A stretch of 59,471 nt of DNA from Candidatus Rokuibacteriota bacterium. GTDB taxonomy: Bacteria; Methylomirabilota; Methylomirabilia; Rokubacteriales; CSP1-6. The stretch covers positions 1 through 59,471 of the forward strand of contig JAUSJX010000131.1 of NCBI GenBank assembly GCA_030647435.1. The letters run 5' to 3'. The translations under genes were made by a program, and so were the position numbers. Below the pieces are notes generated by a model that had not been told where the DNA came from, searched no databases, and saw only the letters and a program-made list of their open reading frames with translations. Positions 32,505 to 41,021 of this stretch are shown here, piece by piece; within the stretch, counting starts at the first letter, position 1, and each line of letters starts with the position of its first letter.

Positions 32505-33523
32505 AGGTGCTGCTGATCGGGCTGGGGCGCTGGGGTGAGAAGCACCTGCGTGTGCTGGGCGAACTGGGCTGCGAGGTGTGGGTCGCCGACGTGTCGGCGG
32601 AGCGCCGGGCTTTCGCCGTCAAGACGGGCGTGCCCGAGGCGCGCGCGGTCGCCGATTTCCGCGCCGCGCTGCCTCACGTGGACGCGGTCGACCTCGTCAC
32701 GCCGGCCGACAACCATCTGGCGCTCGCGAGCGAGTGCCTGCACGCCGGCAAGGACTGCTTCGTCGAGAAACCGCTGACGCTGACCGTGGCCGAGGGGCGC
32801 GCGCTGGCCGACGTGGTGGGCTCGACCACGCGCATCCTCCAGGTCGGCCACATCTTCCGCTTTCACCCGGTGACCCAGTTCATGCGCGAGCGGGTTCGGA
32901 GCGGCGCGGTCGGCGCCGTGCGCTACTGCACGGGGCGCTTCGCGGGCTTCAAGCGGCCGCGCACGGACGTGGGCGTGACCCAGACGGACGGCATCCACTA
33001 CTTCGATCTCTTCGCCTATATGCTCGGCGACGCGCCGACGGCGGTCACCGCCACGCTCCGGGACTTCCTCGGCCGCGGGATGGACGATCTCTCGTTCTGC
33101 TCCGTCGAGTATGGTCACGTCCCGACTTTCATCGAAGCCGGCTACTTCGCGCCCGGCACGTATCGCGACTGCGTTATCGTGGGCGAGAAGGCAACGCTGG
33201 CGGGCGATTTCGGCACTGGCGAGGTGCGCGTGCTCCAGAATGTCCACATCAAGGAAGGCGGCGGCTGGCAGGCGCCGGAGGGTGCCGTCGAGACCCACAA
33301 GGCGTCGGGACAGGAGCCGCTCGGCCACGAGCTCACGCTGTTCCTCGAGTCGGTGGCGACGCGGACGCCGCCGGCTGTGGACGTCGAGGCGGGGCTCACC
33401 GCGCTCAGGGTCGTGGAAGCCGCCCACGAGTCGTCTAGGCTCGGCCGGCGGGTGCTGTTGTCGGAGGTGGGCTCGCTGGGGGTGGTGCCGAAGGGGCGAT
33501 CTGGCAAAACGGCTCTGGAGTGA
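32501..33523 (+). CDS. Gfo/Idh/MocA family NAD(P)-dependent oxidoreductase
   Basis: The N-terminal Rossmann fold has VKVLLIGLGRWGEKHLRVLGE, followed by DLVTPADNHLALASECLHAGKDCFVEKPLTLT, split here as VTPADNHLALA and FVEKPLT with the catalytic Lys of the EKP motif. The C-terminal beta-sheet domain is complete, giving 340 aa. Members oxidise or reduce sugars, and the substrate is not predictable. The start overlaps the glycosyltransferase stop, so it is probably the last gene of the operon and may make a nucleotide sugar or sugar precursor. Confidence 0.88.
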   Translation: MKVLLIGLGRWGEKHLRVLGELGCEVWVADVSAERRAFAVKTGVPEARAVADFRAALPHVDAVDLVTPADNHLALASECLHAGKDCFVEKPLTLTVAEGRALADVVGSTTRILQVGHIFRFHPVTQFMRERVRSGAVGAVRYCTGRFAGFKRPRTDVGVTQTDGIHYFDLFAYMLGDAPTAVTATLRDFLGRGMDDLSFCSVEYGHVPTFIEAGYFAPGTYRDCVIVGEKATLAGDFGTGEVRVLQNVHIKEGGGWQAPEGAVETHKASGQEPLGHELTLFLESVATRTPPAVDVEAGLTALRVVEAAHESSRLGRRVLLSEVGSLGVVPKGRSGKTALE

Positions 33524-33677
33524 AGTCCGTGAGCGTCGAGCTGGTCTGGGAGCCTGCCTGGGAGACGTCGATGATGTCGACGCGGCCATGGAGCGCCGCG
33601 GCTGGGCCGGGTGACTGCGCCACCGAAGCCATGGCTCCCGAGGACGTGGCGGCCGCCACCCCTGCGATCTCCGGAGC

Positions 33678-33978
33678 CGAGACGCCTTCCTCGCTGCCGG
33701 TGCGCTCGTCCTTTCCACGCTCGTTCTGCGGGTGACGGGCGACCTCATCCCGTTGCCCCCGGCTCGCCCAGTGGGGAGGGGTCCTCAACGTGGCGGGACT
33801 TCTGCTCTTCTTCGCCAACACGGCCTATATCATCACGAACAAGACGGTGGCGAGGACGATGGAGAAGATCCCGCGCAGGATGCGGGTCTCGGCGGGGCGC
33901 GGGGCCATGGCTCGACGCCCATTCGACCATGAGGCGCGCCGGCACCGCGCTGTTGACAGGTCCCCGCCCGCGACTTAG
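33678..33978 (+). pseudogene. Frameshifted remnant of a small membrane protein
   Basis: Two hydrophobic segments lie in different frames: RDAFLAAGALVLSTLVLR (from about 33678) and, after a shift near 33760, AQWGGVLNVAGLLLFFANTA followed by a basic tail. Joined, they read like the end of a two-helix membrane protein. No start or family can be fixed. The rest of the 520-base gap before the next operon shows no gene. Confidence 0.3.
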
Positions 33979-33981
33979 GAT
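33953..33981 (+). promoter_or_regulatory. Sigma-70-type promoter of the ABC importer operon
   Basis: Consensus TTGACA and TAGGAT are separated by 17 bases, about 65 bases before the binding-protein start. A GAGGAGG ribosome site follows. Confidence 0.75.
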
Positions 33982-34047
33982 CGTCCCGGGCGGGAAGCTA
34001 ACAGTGCCTTCGTGGTGCGGTCCTTAACCTCGAGGAGGGCGAAGATC

Positions 34048-35394
34048 ATGGCAGAGCAGACGGTCGACAGGCGGCGGTTTCTCAAGGTGACGGGCGCGGG
34101 GGCGGGGGCGCTCGCTACCGGGCTCGGCGCCAACATCATCATCCCCGGCCGCGCCCACGCGGCGAAGAAGCTCCGGATCCTCCAGTGGGTCCACTTCGTC
34201 CCGGCCTACGACGACTGGTTCAACAAGAAGTACGCGGTGGAGTGGGGGAAGAAGAACGACACCGAGGTCACCGTGGACAACATCGGCATCGCGGGCATCA
34301 ACCCGCGCGCGGCGGCCGAGATCTCGGCCCAGAGGGGCCACGACCTCTTCCTCTTCAACTGGCCGCCGCCCACCTTCGAAGAGCAGACGGTGGACATGAA
34401 GGACGTCTACCAGGAGGTCGAGCGGAAGGCCGGCAAACCCATCGACCTCGGGGTCAAGAGCACCTACAATCCGAAGACGAAGAAATACTACGCCTTCTCG
34501 CCGTCCTTCACGCCGGACCCGGTGAACTACCGGCAGGACCTCTTCGGGGAGGTCGGACTGCCCAACGGCCCGAAGACCTGGGACGAGGTGCGCACGGCGG
34601 GCGCGAAGATCAAGAAGCAGTTCAACAACCCCGTGGGCATCGGCCTCGCCAACGAGATCGACACCGGCATGGCCATGCGCACGATCATGTACGCGTTCGG
34701 CGCCCACGAGCAGGACGCGGCCGGCAATCTGACCCTGAACTCGAAGGAGACGCTCGAGGCGATCAAGTTCGTCAAGGCCCTCTTCCAGGAGGCCATGACC
34801 GCCGAGGTGTTCACCTGGGACGCCTCCTCGAACAACCGCGCGATGATCGCGGGCAAGATCTCGCTCGCGCTCAACGCGATCTCGATCACCCGCACCGCGG
34901 AGAAGCAGGACCCCGAGATCTCCAAGAAGATCCAGCTCACGAAGGCGCTGCGCGGGCCGGTGCGCGCCATCGGCCTCGAGCACGTCATGCAGTGCTACGT
35001 GGTCTGGAAGTTCGCCGAGAACATCGAGGGCGCCAAGAAGTTCCTCGTTGACTACACGACCGACTTCCGGCAGGCCTTCGTCGCCGGCGAGTTCTACGAC
35101 TTCCCGTGCTTCCCCAAGACCGTTCCGGACCTCTCCAGGCTGATCGCCAAGGACCCCAAGGGCCACCCGCCCGACAAGTATAAGGTGCTCGAGGACGTCC
35201 TCGAGTGGGCAACGAACGTGGGCTATCCGGGTTACGCGAACGCCGCGATCGACGAGATCTTCGGCACCTGGGTGCTCAACGTGATGTTCGCGAAGGCGGC
35301 CAGCGGCTCGGCGACGCCGGAGGAGGCGCTCAAGGAAGCGGACACCGCCTGCAAGCGGATCTTCGCCAAGTGGAAGGAGAAGGGGCTGGTCTAA
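34048..35394 (+). CDS. ABC importer solute-binding protein, Tat-exported (family 1)
   Basis: The N-terminus has a twin-arginine signal, DRRRFLKVTGAGAGALATGL, ending near AHAA, so the folded protein is exported by Tat. The mature part resembles extracellular solute-binding family 1 (UgpB/MalE-like), with NWPPPTFEEQTVDMKDVYQE and a long C-terminal lobe. The 448-aa length fits. It heads the operon binding protein, ATPase, permease, permease. The ligand is probably a sugar, glycerol phosphate or polyamine; the sequence does not decide. Confidence 0.88.
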   Translation: MAEQTVDRRRFLKVTGAGAGALATGLGANIIIPGRAHAAKKLRILQWVHFVPAYDDWFNKKYAVEWGKKNDTEVTVDNIGIAGINPRAAAEISAQRGHDLFLFNWPPPTFEEQTVDMKDVYQEVERKAGKPIDLGVKSTYNPKTKKYYAFSPSFTPDPVNYRQDLFGEVGLPNGPKTWDEVRTAGAKIKKQFNNPVGIGLANEIDTGMAMRTIMYAFGAHEQDAAGNLTLNSKETLEAIKFVKALFQEAMTAEVFTWDASSNNRAMIAGKISLALNAISITRTAEKQDPEISKKIQLTKALRGPVRAIGLEHVMQCYVVWKFAENIEGAKKFLVDYTTDFRQAFVAGEFYDFPCFPKTVPDLSRLIAKDPKGHPPDKYKVLEDVLEWATNVGYPGYANAAIDEIFGTWVLNVMFAKAASGSATPEEALKEADTACKRIFAKWKEKGLV

Positions 35395-35401
35395 AGCGCC
35401 G

Positions 35402-36433
35402 GTGGCGATCGTCGAGGCCAGGGGGGTCAGCAAGCGGTTTGGTGACGTTCGGGCGGTGGACGGGGTGGACCTGTCCACCAAGGAGGGCGAGTTCCTCGTC
35501 CTCCTGGGGCCGTCGGGGTGCGGGAAGACGACCTTGCTCCGGATCATCGCCGGACTGGAGCGGCCGACGGCGGGCGAGATCCTGATCGGGGGGCAGGCCG
35601 TCAACGACCTGCCCCCGCGCGCCCGCAAGATCGCGATGGTGTTCCAGTCCTACGCCCTCTACCCGCACATGTCGGTGTTCAAGAACATCGCCTTTCCCCT
35701 GAAGGCCCAGGGCCTGGCGCGGGACGAGATCCCGAAGAAGGTCGAGTGGGCCGCGGCGCTCTTCGGGATCGAGCGGCTGCTCGAGCGCAAGCCGCGACAG
35801 CTCTCGGGCGGTGAGCGCCAGCGGGTGGCGCTGGCGCGCGCCGTCGTGCGCGAGCCTGCCGTGTTCCTGCTGGACGAGCCGCTCTCGAACCTTGACGCCA
35901 AGCTCCGGGCCTCGGCGCGGGACGAGCTGCAGCAGTTCCAGCGGCGCATCGCCACGACCACGATCTACGTCACGCACGACCAGATCGAGGCCATGGGGCT
36001 CGGCGACCGTATCGCGGTCATGCAGGGCGGCCGGGTGCGGCAGATCGGGACGCCGACGGACGTGTACGACGAGCCGGCCGACACCTTCGTGGCCGGCTTC
36101 CTCGGCTCACCGCCCATGAACCTCGTGGAGGTGCCCGACGCGCTGGTGGGCTTCCGCCCCGAGCACTTCCTGCCGCGGGCCGCCCTCACGGATGCCGCGA
36201 GCCTCACCGCGCTGCCGTTCAGGATCACGCGCATCGAGTATCTCGGCGCCGACCGGCTCCTCTACGGCGTCCTCGAGGGCCGCTTCGAGGGCGCGCGGGT
36301 CATCGCGCGGCTCGCCACCACGGTGGAGGTGACGGTGCAGGCGGGGCGCACGCAGGAGTTCGGCGTCCGGGCGCGAGATCTCAAGTTCTTCGACAAGGCG
36401 ACGGGCCTCCGAACCGCGGCCCGGCCCCTGTGA
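35402..36433 (+). CDS. ABC importer ATPase (UgpC/MalK type)
   Basis: It has Walker A LLGPSGCGKTTLLRIIAGLE, Q-loop MVFQSYALYPHMSV, signature LSGGERQRVALARAVV, Walker B VFLLDEPLSNLDAKLR and switch His in YVTHDQIEA. The C-terminal TOBE-like region starts near residue 235. The length is 343 aa from GTG. It overlaps the following permease by four bases. Confidence 0.94.
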   Translation: MAIVEARGVSKRFGDVRAVDGVDLSTKEGEFLVLLGPSGCGKTTLLRIIAGLERPTAGEILIGGQAVNDLPPRARKIAMVFQSYALYPHMSVFKNIAFPLKAQGLARDEIPKKVEWAAALFGIERLLERKPRQLSGGERQRVALARAVVREPAVFLLDEPLSNLDAKLRASARDELQQFQRRIATTTIYVTHDQIEAMGLGDRIAVMQGGRVRQIGTPTDVYDEPADTFVAGFLGSPPMNLVEVPDALVGFRPEHFLPRAALTDAASLTALPFRITRIEYLGADRLLYGVLEGRFEGARVIARLATTVEVTVQAGRTQEFGVRARDLKFFDKATGLRTAARPL

Positions 36434-37338
36434 GCGGGCGGCGCAGGCTGAGCTTCCTGCTGGATCGGGACGAGTGGCTCGGGCCCTTCATGATCGGGCC
36501 GGCCGTGCTCTACATCGTCCTCGTCCTGGGCGTGCCGTTCCTGCTCGCGCTCTACTACAGCGTCAGCGATATCAGCATGGGCAGCCGCACGCTCGGCTTC
36601 GTGGGGCTCAAGAACTTCGCGAGCGTCGTCCAGACGACGAAGTTCCAGACCTCGCTGAAGAACACGTTCGTCTTCGCGATCGTGTCCCAGATCCTCGTGG
36701 TGGTGCTGGGCACGGTGCTCGCGCTCGCGCTCTCGCGCGACTTCCGGGGCAAGTGGTTCGTACGCCTGCTGATCCTGCTGCCCTGGGTGGCGCCGATCTC
36801 GCTGGGGACGATCGGCTGGCTCTGGATCCTCGACTCCACCTACAGCGTGATCAACTGGACCCTGGAGGCGCTCGGGCTCATCGGCGCCGACGGCTGGTAC
36901 ATGTGGCTGGGCGTGCCGTATCTGGCCATGGGGTCTGTCATCTTGATCCAGGTGTGGCGGATCCTCCCGCTCGCCACCGTCATCCTGCTCGCGGGACTCA
37001 CCTCGATCCCCCACGACATCCACGACGCCGCCCAAGTGGACGGTGCCGGCTTCTTCCGGCACCTGTTCCAGATCACGATGCCGCTCATCCACCCGATCAT
37101 GCTCGTGGCGGGACTCTTCGGCCTCGTCTTCGCCTTCACCGACATGATCGTGATCTTCGTGCTCACGCGCGGCGGTCCCTACGACACCACCCAGGTGCTG
37201 GCAAGCCTGGCCTTTTTCACGGGCATCCAGGGAGGCGACATGGCCGAGGGTGCGGCAATCGCGGTCTTCCTGTTCCCGCTGCTGGTGGCGGTGGCGATCG
37301 CCTTCCTCCGCGCCGCCCGCCGGACCGAGGTGATGTGA
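36430..37338 (+). CDS. ABC importer permease (UgpA/MalF type)
   Basis: This is a six-helix inner-membrane permease of 302 aa starting with GTG. The coupling EAA-like loop reads IPHDIHDAAQVDGAGFFRHLF. It pairs with the next gene, which overlaps it by one base. Confidence 0.92.
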   Translation: MSGRRRLSFLLDRDEWLGPFMIGPAVLYIVLVLGVPFLLALYYSVSDISMGSRTLGFVGLKNFASVVQTTKFQTSLKNTFVFAIVSQILVVVLGTVLALALSRDFRGKWFVRLLILLPWVAPISLGTIGWLWILDSTYSVINWTLEALGLIGADGWYMWLGVPYLAMGSVILIQVWRILPLATVILLAGLTSIPHDIHDAAQVDGAGFFRHLFQITMPLIHPIMLVAGLFGLVFAFTDMIVIFVLTRGGPYDTTQVLASLAFFTGIQGGDMAEGAAIAVFLFPLLVAVAIAFLRAARRTEVM

Positions 37339-38186
37339 TGGCGGCCGAGCGGGCGCGGCGCTGGGGGTTCCGGGCCGGGCACTTCGGGATCGTCGGCCTC
37401 TTCACCGTCTTCACGGCCTTCCCCTTCTACTGGATGCTGATCACCATGTTCAAGCGGGAGAGCGACCTGCTCAAGCGCGCCAACAACCCGTTCGTCTACA
37501 ACGAGCCGCCGACGCTCGAGAACATCCGCGTCCTGTTCGAGGAGACGCTCTACGGGCGGTGGCTGGCCAATACGCTCTTCGTCGGCCTCCTGGTCGTCGT
37601 GATCACACTCGTCCTGGCGCTGCCCGCGGGGTACGCGCTGGCCCGGCTGGCGGGGCGCTGGGGCGAGCCTCTCGGCATCGGCATCTTCCTCACCTACCTG
37701 GTGCCACCGACGCTCCTGTTCATTCCGATGTCGCGCGTGATCGGCGACCTCGGGCTCCAGGACTCGCTGTGGTCTCTCGTGCTGGTCTACCCGTCGTTTA
37801 CGGTGCCGTTCTGTACGTGGCTGCTCATGGGCTTCTTCAAGGCGATCCCGCCCGACCTCGAAGAGGCGGCCATGATCGACGGCCACAGCCGGCTCGGGGC
37901 CTTTGTGAAGGTGGTCGTGCCGCTCTCGATGGCGGGCATCCTCACCGTCATCATCTTCACGCTCACGCTGGTGATGCAGGAGTTCGTCTACGCGCTGACC
38001 TTCATCACCGCCGCCCGGAACTACACGGTCAGCGTGGGCGTGCCGACTTTCCTGGTCCACGGCGACGTGTACTTCTGGGGCTCGCTGATGGCGGGCTGCT
38101 TCATCGCGAGCGTGCCGATCGCCATCCTCTACAACTTCTTCGTGGACCGCTTCATCGCCGGCTTTACGGTCGGCGCGATCAAGTAG
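37338..38186 (+). CDS. ABC importer permease (UgpE/MalG type)
   Basis: This is a six-helix permease of 282 aa with the EAA loop IPPDLEEAAMIDGHSRLGAF and the usual ending in a short basic tail. It is the last gene of the importer operon. Directly after its stop lies the truncated dehalogenase remnant in the opposite orientation. Confidence 0.92.
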   Translation: MAAERARRWGFRAGHFGIVGLFTVFTAFPFYWMLITMFKRESDLLKRANNPFVYNEPPTLENIRVLFEETLYGRWLANTLFVGLLVVVITLVLALPAGYALARLAGRWGEPLGIGIFLTYLVPPTLLFIPMSRVIGDLGLQDSLWSLVLVYPSFTVPFCTWLLMGFFKAIPPDLEEAAMIDGHSRLGAFVKVVVPLSMAGILTVIIFTLTLVMQEFVYALTFITAARNYTVSVGVPTFLVHGDVYFWGSLMAGCFIASVPIAILYNFFVDRFIAGFTVGAIK

Positions 38187-38203
38187 GCGCCGCCACCCAC
38201 GGC

Positions 38204-38323
38204 TCAGCAGCCGAGGCCCCTGGCGCGGCCGAGCGCCCCGCCCTCGCGGATGAGGCCCGACCGCCAGTCGACGACGGTGCCGAAGATCGCGAACGCCAGC
38301 GCCTTGACCCGAGCGAGGCTCAC
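38204..38323 (-). pseudogene. Haloacid dehalogenase type II, N-terminal remnant
   Basis: Forty codons read VKALAFAIFGTVVDWRSGLI then REGGALGRARGL, the unmistakable N-terminus of (S)-2-haloacid dehalogenases. The nucleophile Asp of the FDxFGT motif is Ala here, and the frame stops after 40 codons, so this is a dead fragment. It marks a deletion or rearrangement boundary. Confidence 0.75.
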
Positions 38324-38480
38324 TGGTCTACCGTCCCGAAGAGACGAGAGAAGGCCGGGACCGGGGGATACCGGGAGATTGCCGGGCCGGCGATCGCCGA
38401 TCCTGAGGGCAATGCGCGGCGGCATTTCCTGGGCGATAGCCGCTGAACGGCTCAGCGTGAGCCGTACGGTAACCGGAACG

Positions 38481-38666
38481 GTTCGGGGAAAGCTGCTCAT
38501 GCTGGGGCATGCCAGCCCCCAGATGCCGTTCAGCGTGTACGCGCGCTACATCCCGAACCGGACGCGGCGGGACGGCAGTGCTCCCGTGCGAGGCATGGAG
38601 GGGATGGAGACGAGCACGAACCCTGCGGAGGCGGCCGCTGCGGTACTCCCGAAATACTCCCGCTGA
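38481..38666 (+). pseudogene. Tyrosine recombinase (integrase) C-terminal remnant
   Basis: The frame ends with MLGHASPQMPFSVYARYIPN followed by RTRRDGSA, matching the C-terminal LGH...Y box of tyrosine integrases, including the catalytic Tyr. Upstream the sequence no longer resembles an integrase, so only about 60 codons survive. It sits beside tRNA-Leu and ssrA, both favoured integration targets. Confidence 0.7.
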
Positions 38667-38715
38667 CGTTCGGGCCGACCGAGTACACTAAGCGGCACGC
38701 CCGCTGAGCAATCTT

Positions 38716-38802
38716 TGGTGCCGAAGGGGGGATTTGAACCCCCACACCCTTGCGGGCACATGGCCCTGAACCATGCGCGTCTGCCAGTTCCGCCACTTCG
38801 GC
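38716..38802 (-). tRNA. tRNA-Leu(CAG)
   Basis: This is a class II tRNA with acceptor GCCGAAG/CTTCGGC, D-loop AACTGGCAGA, anticodon loop TTCAGGG giving CAG for CUG, T-loop TTCAAAT and encoded CCA. Confidence 0.96.
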
Positions 38803-38869
38803 TTGGGAAGCCTCACTAGAATACCGAGCGAGCCCGTGAAGTCAAGGGGCACGCGGGTTTCGGGACACC

Positions 38870-39331
38870 ATGGCCGCTGACAAGGTCATCAGCACGAACC
38901 GCAGGGCCTACCACGACTACGAGGTCCTTGAGACCTACGAGGCCGGCATCGTGCTGCGCGGGACCGAGGTCAAGTCGCTCCGCGAGTCCCAGGTCAACTT
39001 CAAGGACTGTTACGCCGCCGTCGACAACGGCGAAGCATGGCTGATCGGCTGCTACATCGCGCCGTACCACCACGGCACCGACGCCAACCACGACCCGGAG
39101 CGGCGGCGCAAGCTCCTGCTGCACAAGAAGGAGATCGGGCGGCTTCTGGGGAAGGTCGCCGAGCGCGGGTTGACCCTGATCCCGCTTCGTCTATACTTCA
39201 AAGGTGGGCGCGCCAAGTGCGAGCTGGGGCTGGCGCGCGGCAAGAAGCTCCACGACAAGCGCGCGAGCCTTCGCGAGCGCGAGGCGAAGCGCGAGATGGC
39301 GAAAGAAGCACGGGCGCGGCAGCGCGCCTGA
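38870..39331 (+). CDS. smpB: SsrA-binding protein SmpB
   Basis: SmpB binds tmRNA and brings it to stalled ribosomes. The 153-aa sequence has NRRAYHDYEVLETYEAGIVL, GTEVKSLRESQVNFKD and the basic C-terminal tail KLHDKRASLREREAKREM, all typical. The tmRNA gene begins four bases after its stop. Confidence 0.97.
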   Translation: MAADKVISTNRRAYHDYEVLETYEAGIVLRGTEVKSLRESQVNFKDCYAAVDNGEAWLIGCYIAPYHHGTDANHDPERRRKLLLHKKEIGRLLGKVAERGLTLIPLRLYFKGGRAKCELGLARGKKLHDKRASLREREAKREMAKEARARQRA

Positions 39332-39334
39332 AAG

Positions 39335-39689
39335 GGGGGCGACCGGTTTCGACGGGGATCAATGAAGCGCAGGTGGCATCCCGAGGTGCTCGCTCCTCGT
39401 AAAACTGTGGGCACGGTCATAGCTGCCGACAACCAGCTAGCTCTGGCGGCCTAACACCCGCCAGCGTCCTCCGCATCGGGTCAACGGGGTGCGGGTTCGG
39501 ACGTCATATTCCGGGGACTGGCTCCGAACCCCGCTCTTGGGTGAGGGGCGAGACTTTTAGGAGCTGGCCGCCCTGACAACCAGCCGGTTGGAGGGATGGG
39601 TGGCGAGAGCACAAGACAACCGGCTATGGATGTAGATGCCTGTCGCGGAGGGTTTCCGGACGTGGGTTCAATTCCCACCGCCTCCACCA
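39335..39689 (+). ncRNA. ssrA: Transfer-messenger RNA
   Basis: The 5' end GGGGGCGACCGGTTTCGACGGG and the 3' tRNA-like end GTGGGTTCAATTCCCACC with encoded CCA pair into an alanyl acceptor stem (with a G-U at position 3). The tag reading frame ends GCGGCCTAA at 39454; reading back to about 39407 gives VGTVIAADNQLALAA, with the usual ALAA degradation signal. The resume codon is inferred and could be one codon later. Confidence 0.95.
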
Positions 39690-39693
39690 TTCG

Positions 39694-39730
39694 GGGCCCG
39701 CAGCGTAAGCGCGCTGCGGGCCCTTTTGTT
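39694..39730 (+). terminator. Rho-independent terminator of ssrA
   Basis: GGGCCCGCAGCG pairs perfectly with CGCTGCGGGCCC across a short loop and is followed by TTTTGTTT. Confidence 0.9.
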
Positions 39731-39861
39731 TCAGCCGGGGCCTCGATGAGATCCAGGACCCGGAGGGCGGTTTCGGCCTGGTAGTAGGGCTTCCCCACCT
39801 GGAAGGTGGTTCTCAACAACAGTCGCTTCTGTGTGACGCAAATAGCAAGGAAGCAAAGGTC

Positions 39862-40113
39862 TCACGGCCAAAGTTCGAGTTGTTGGGAACTTAGGCCATC
39901 CGAGTCTAGCGGTGTCTGGTCCGGGATAGGCCTCTTGATCAGCGGGTCGCCGATTTCTCGGTTCGACAGCAGTTGCCCGCGGCCCTCCACACCCAGGCTT
40001 TGGCGCCGCCGCTTGTCAGACCGATAGCTTTCGCCAGGGACGAGGGCCGCGGTTGCCAACGATCGGCGAAACATTTCTGCGGCAGTAGCTTTGCCGAAAC
40101 TATCGGCGACCAT
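39862..40113 (-). CDS. Hypothetical protein, uncertain
   Basis: An 83-aa frame begins MVADSFGKATAAEMFRRSL and ends SSQQLELWP. It is charged, has no membrane segment and no recognised motif. Base composition is lower in GC than in neighbouring genes, and no strong ribosome site is seen. It may be a remnant. Confidence 0.25.
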   Translation of the reverse strand: MVADSFGKATAAEMFRRSLATAALVPGESYRSDKRRRQSLGVEGRGQLLSNREIGDPLIKRPIPDQTPLDSDGLSSQQLELWP

Positions 40114-40213
40114 GCCCCGCGAACGCTATGATGGGCGACGCTTACCGCCCACTATCCGCTTGATTGTCAACGATGTGTGACGATGGCCGGGTATGGTCTG
40201 GACCCGTCCGATC

Positions 40214-40256
40214 GACTGAAAATCCTGGTGTCGGCGGTTCAATCCCGTCCCTGCCC
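40214..40256 (+). repeat. 3' half of tRNA-Phe (attachment-site-like fragment)
   Basis: Starting in the anticodon arm (GACTGAAAATCC, loop CTGAAAA with anticodon GAA), it continues through a variable loop, an intact T-arm (GGCGGTTCAATCCCGTC) and the acceptor strand CCTGCCC. No 5' half or CCA is present. Such 3' halves are what integrative elements carry as attachment cores. Confidence 0.75.
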
Positions 40257-41021
40257 TGCTCGACGTCAACTACATGTGAGGAGCGCAGATGTAATTGTCG
40301 TCGAGCACTGCCCACCATTTTTTCAAAAGGTTGGCCGCTTCGAAATTCCCCCTGGATTGAGTTTGTGCCCAGATTTGTGCCCAAGGCAGGCACACTCCAG
40401 CGCATTGCAACGCACGTCAGTGGTTTAGGCCGTCGCGGACCCCTTCCTCCAAGATCCTAGTGGAACGCGCTTTACTAACCCGCTCCTGTCTTCTTCTTTG
40501 GAGGCCGGGTTTGACTTGTCCCATGCGCGCTGCCGGGATCCGCGCGCGATGCCACAGGGAAGGCCGGGTTCGGATGGGCTTTGGCGGGACACCGGCCGTG
40601 CAACACGAACTGCTGATGGGGCTCGCGAGGGTGTTCGCCGACGTAACCGGCCGGGGTGTGGCAGGCCTCGTACCGTCTTCGGGCCCTGAGGCTTGGGTGA
40701 GATCCTCAACAGCCACGAGTGGCAAGGACGCCGACCGGGAGGGCGGCGACCGGGAGTCATCCGAGGGGTCACGAGAGGCCGCTTTGCCAGCGAGCTGATG
40801 CGCAGCCCGGTCTTCTCTGATACGGCTGATACGAGGCTACCGTGTCAGCACGTCTGGTCAGTTGGGCAATGTCCGAGTGGGACCAATGGCGGCGGAGGAC
40901 ACGTCGCTGGATATCGAAACGCTCAATGTCGCCTCAAGTCGTGATGCTCTCGGAGATCGACGATCAAGGCCACGTTACCGCAGAATCCTCTCGCGGATCT
41001 CAGGCGCCGCTGGACGATTAC

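Larger units (their letters stand above)
39731..41021. other. Non-conserved scar region after ssrA
   Basis: About 1.3 kb has no recognisable complete gene. It includes a leftward segment reading RTTFQVGKPYYQAETALR (near 39740-39815) that looks like the tail of a lost gene. It also holds one possible 83-aa frame, the tRNA-Phe 3' half, and a direct repeat of TTTGTGCCCA at about 40369 and 40376. From 40420 to 41020 only unrecognised frames of about 100 aa with poor codon patterns are visible. Confidence 0.6.

Noticed and set aside
39481-39819. A leftward frame containing VEAVGIEPTSG
   Set aside because: It is antisense to the tRNA-like end of ssrA. Only its first 25 residues, beyond ssrA, look like possible coding remnants.
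40142-40405. An 87-aa leftward frame containing DGIEPPTPGFSVDR
   Set aside because: This peptide is the well-known antisense translation of a tRNA T-arm, here the tRNA-Phe fragment.
40417-40798. Two opposed frames of about 100-115 aa
   Set aside because: Neither has a recognised motif, ribosome site or neighbour logic, so I left them out as genes.
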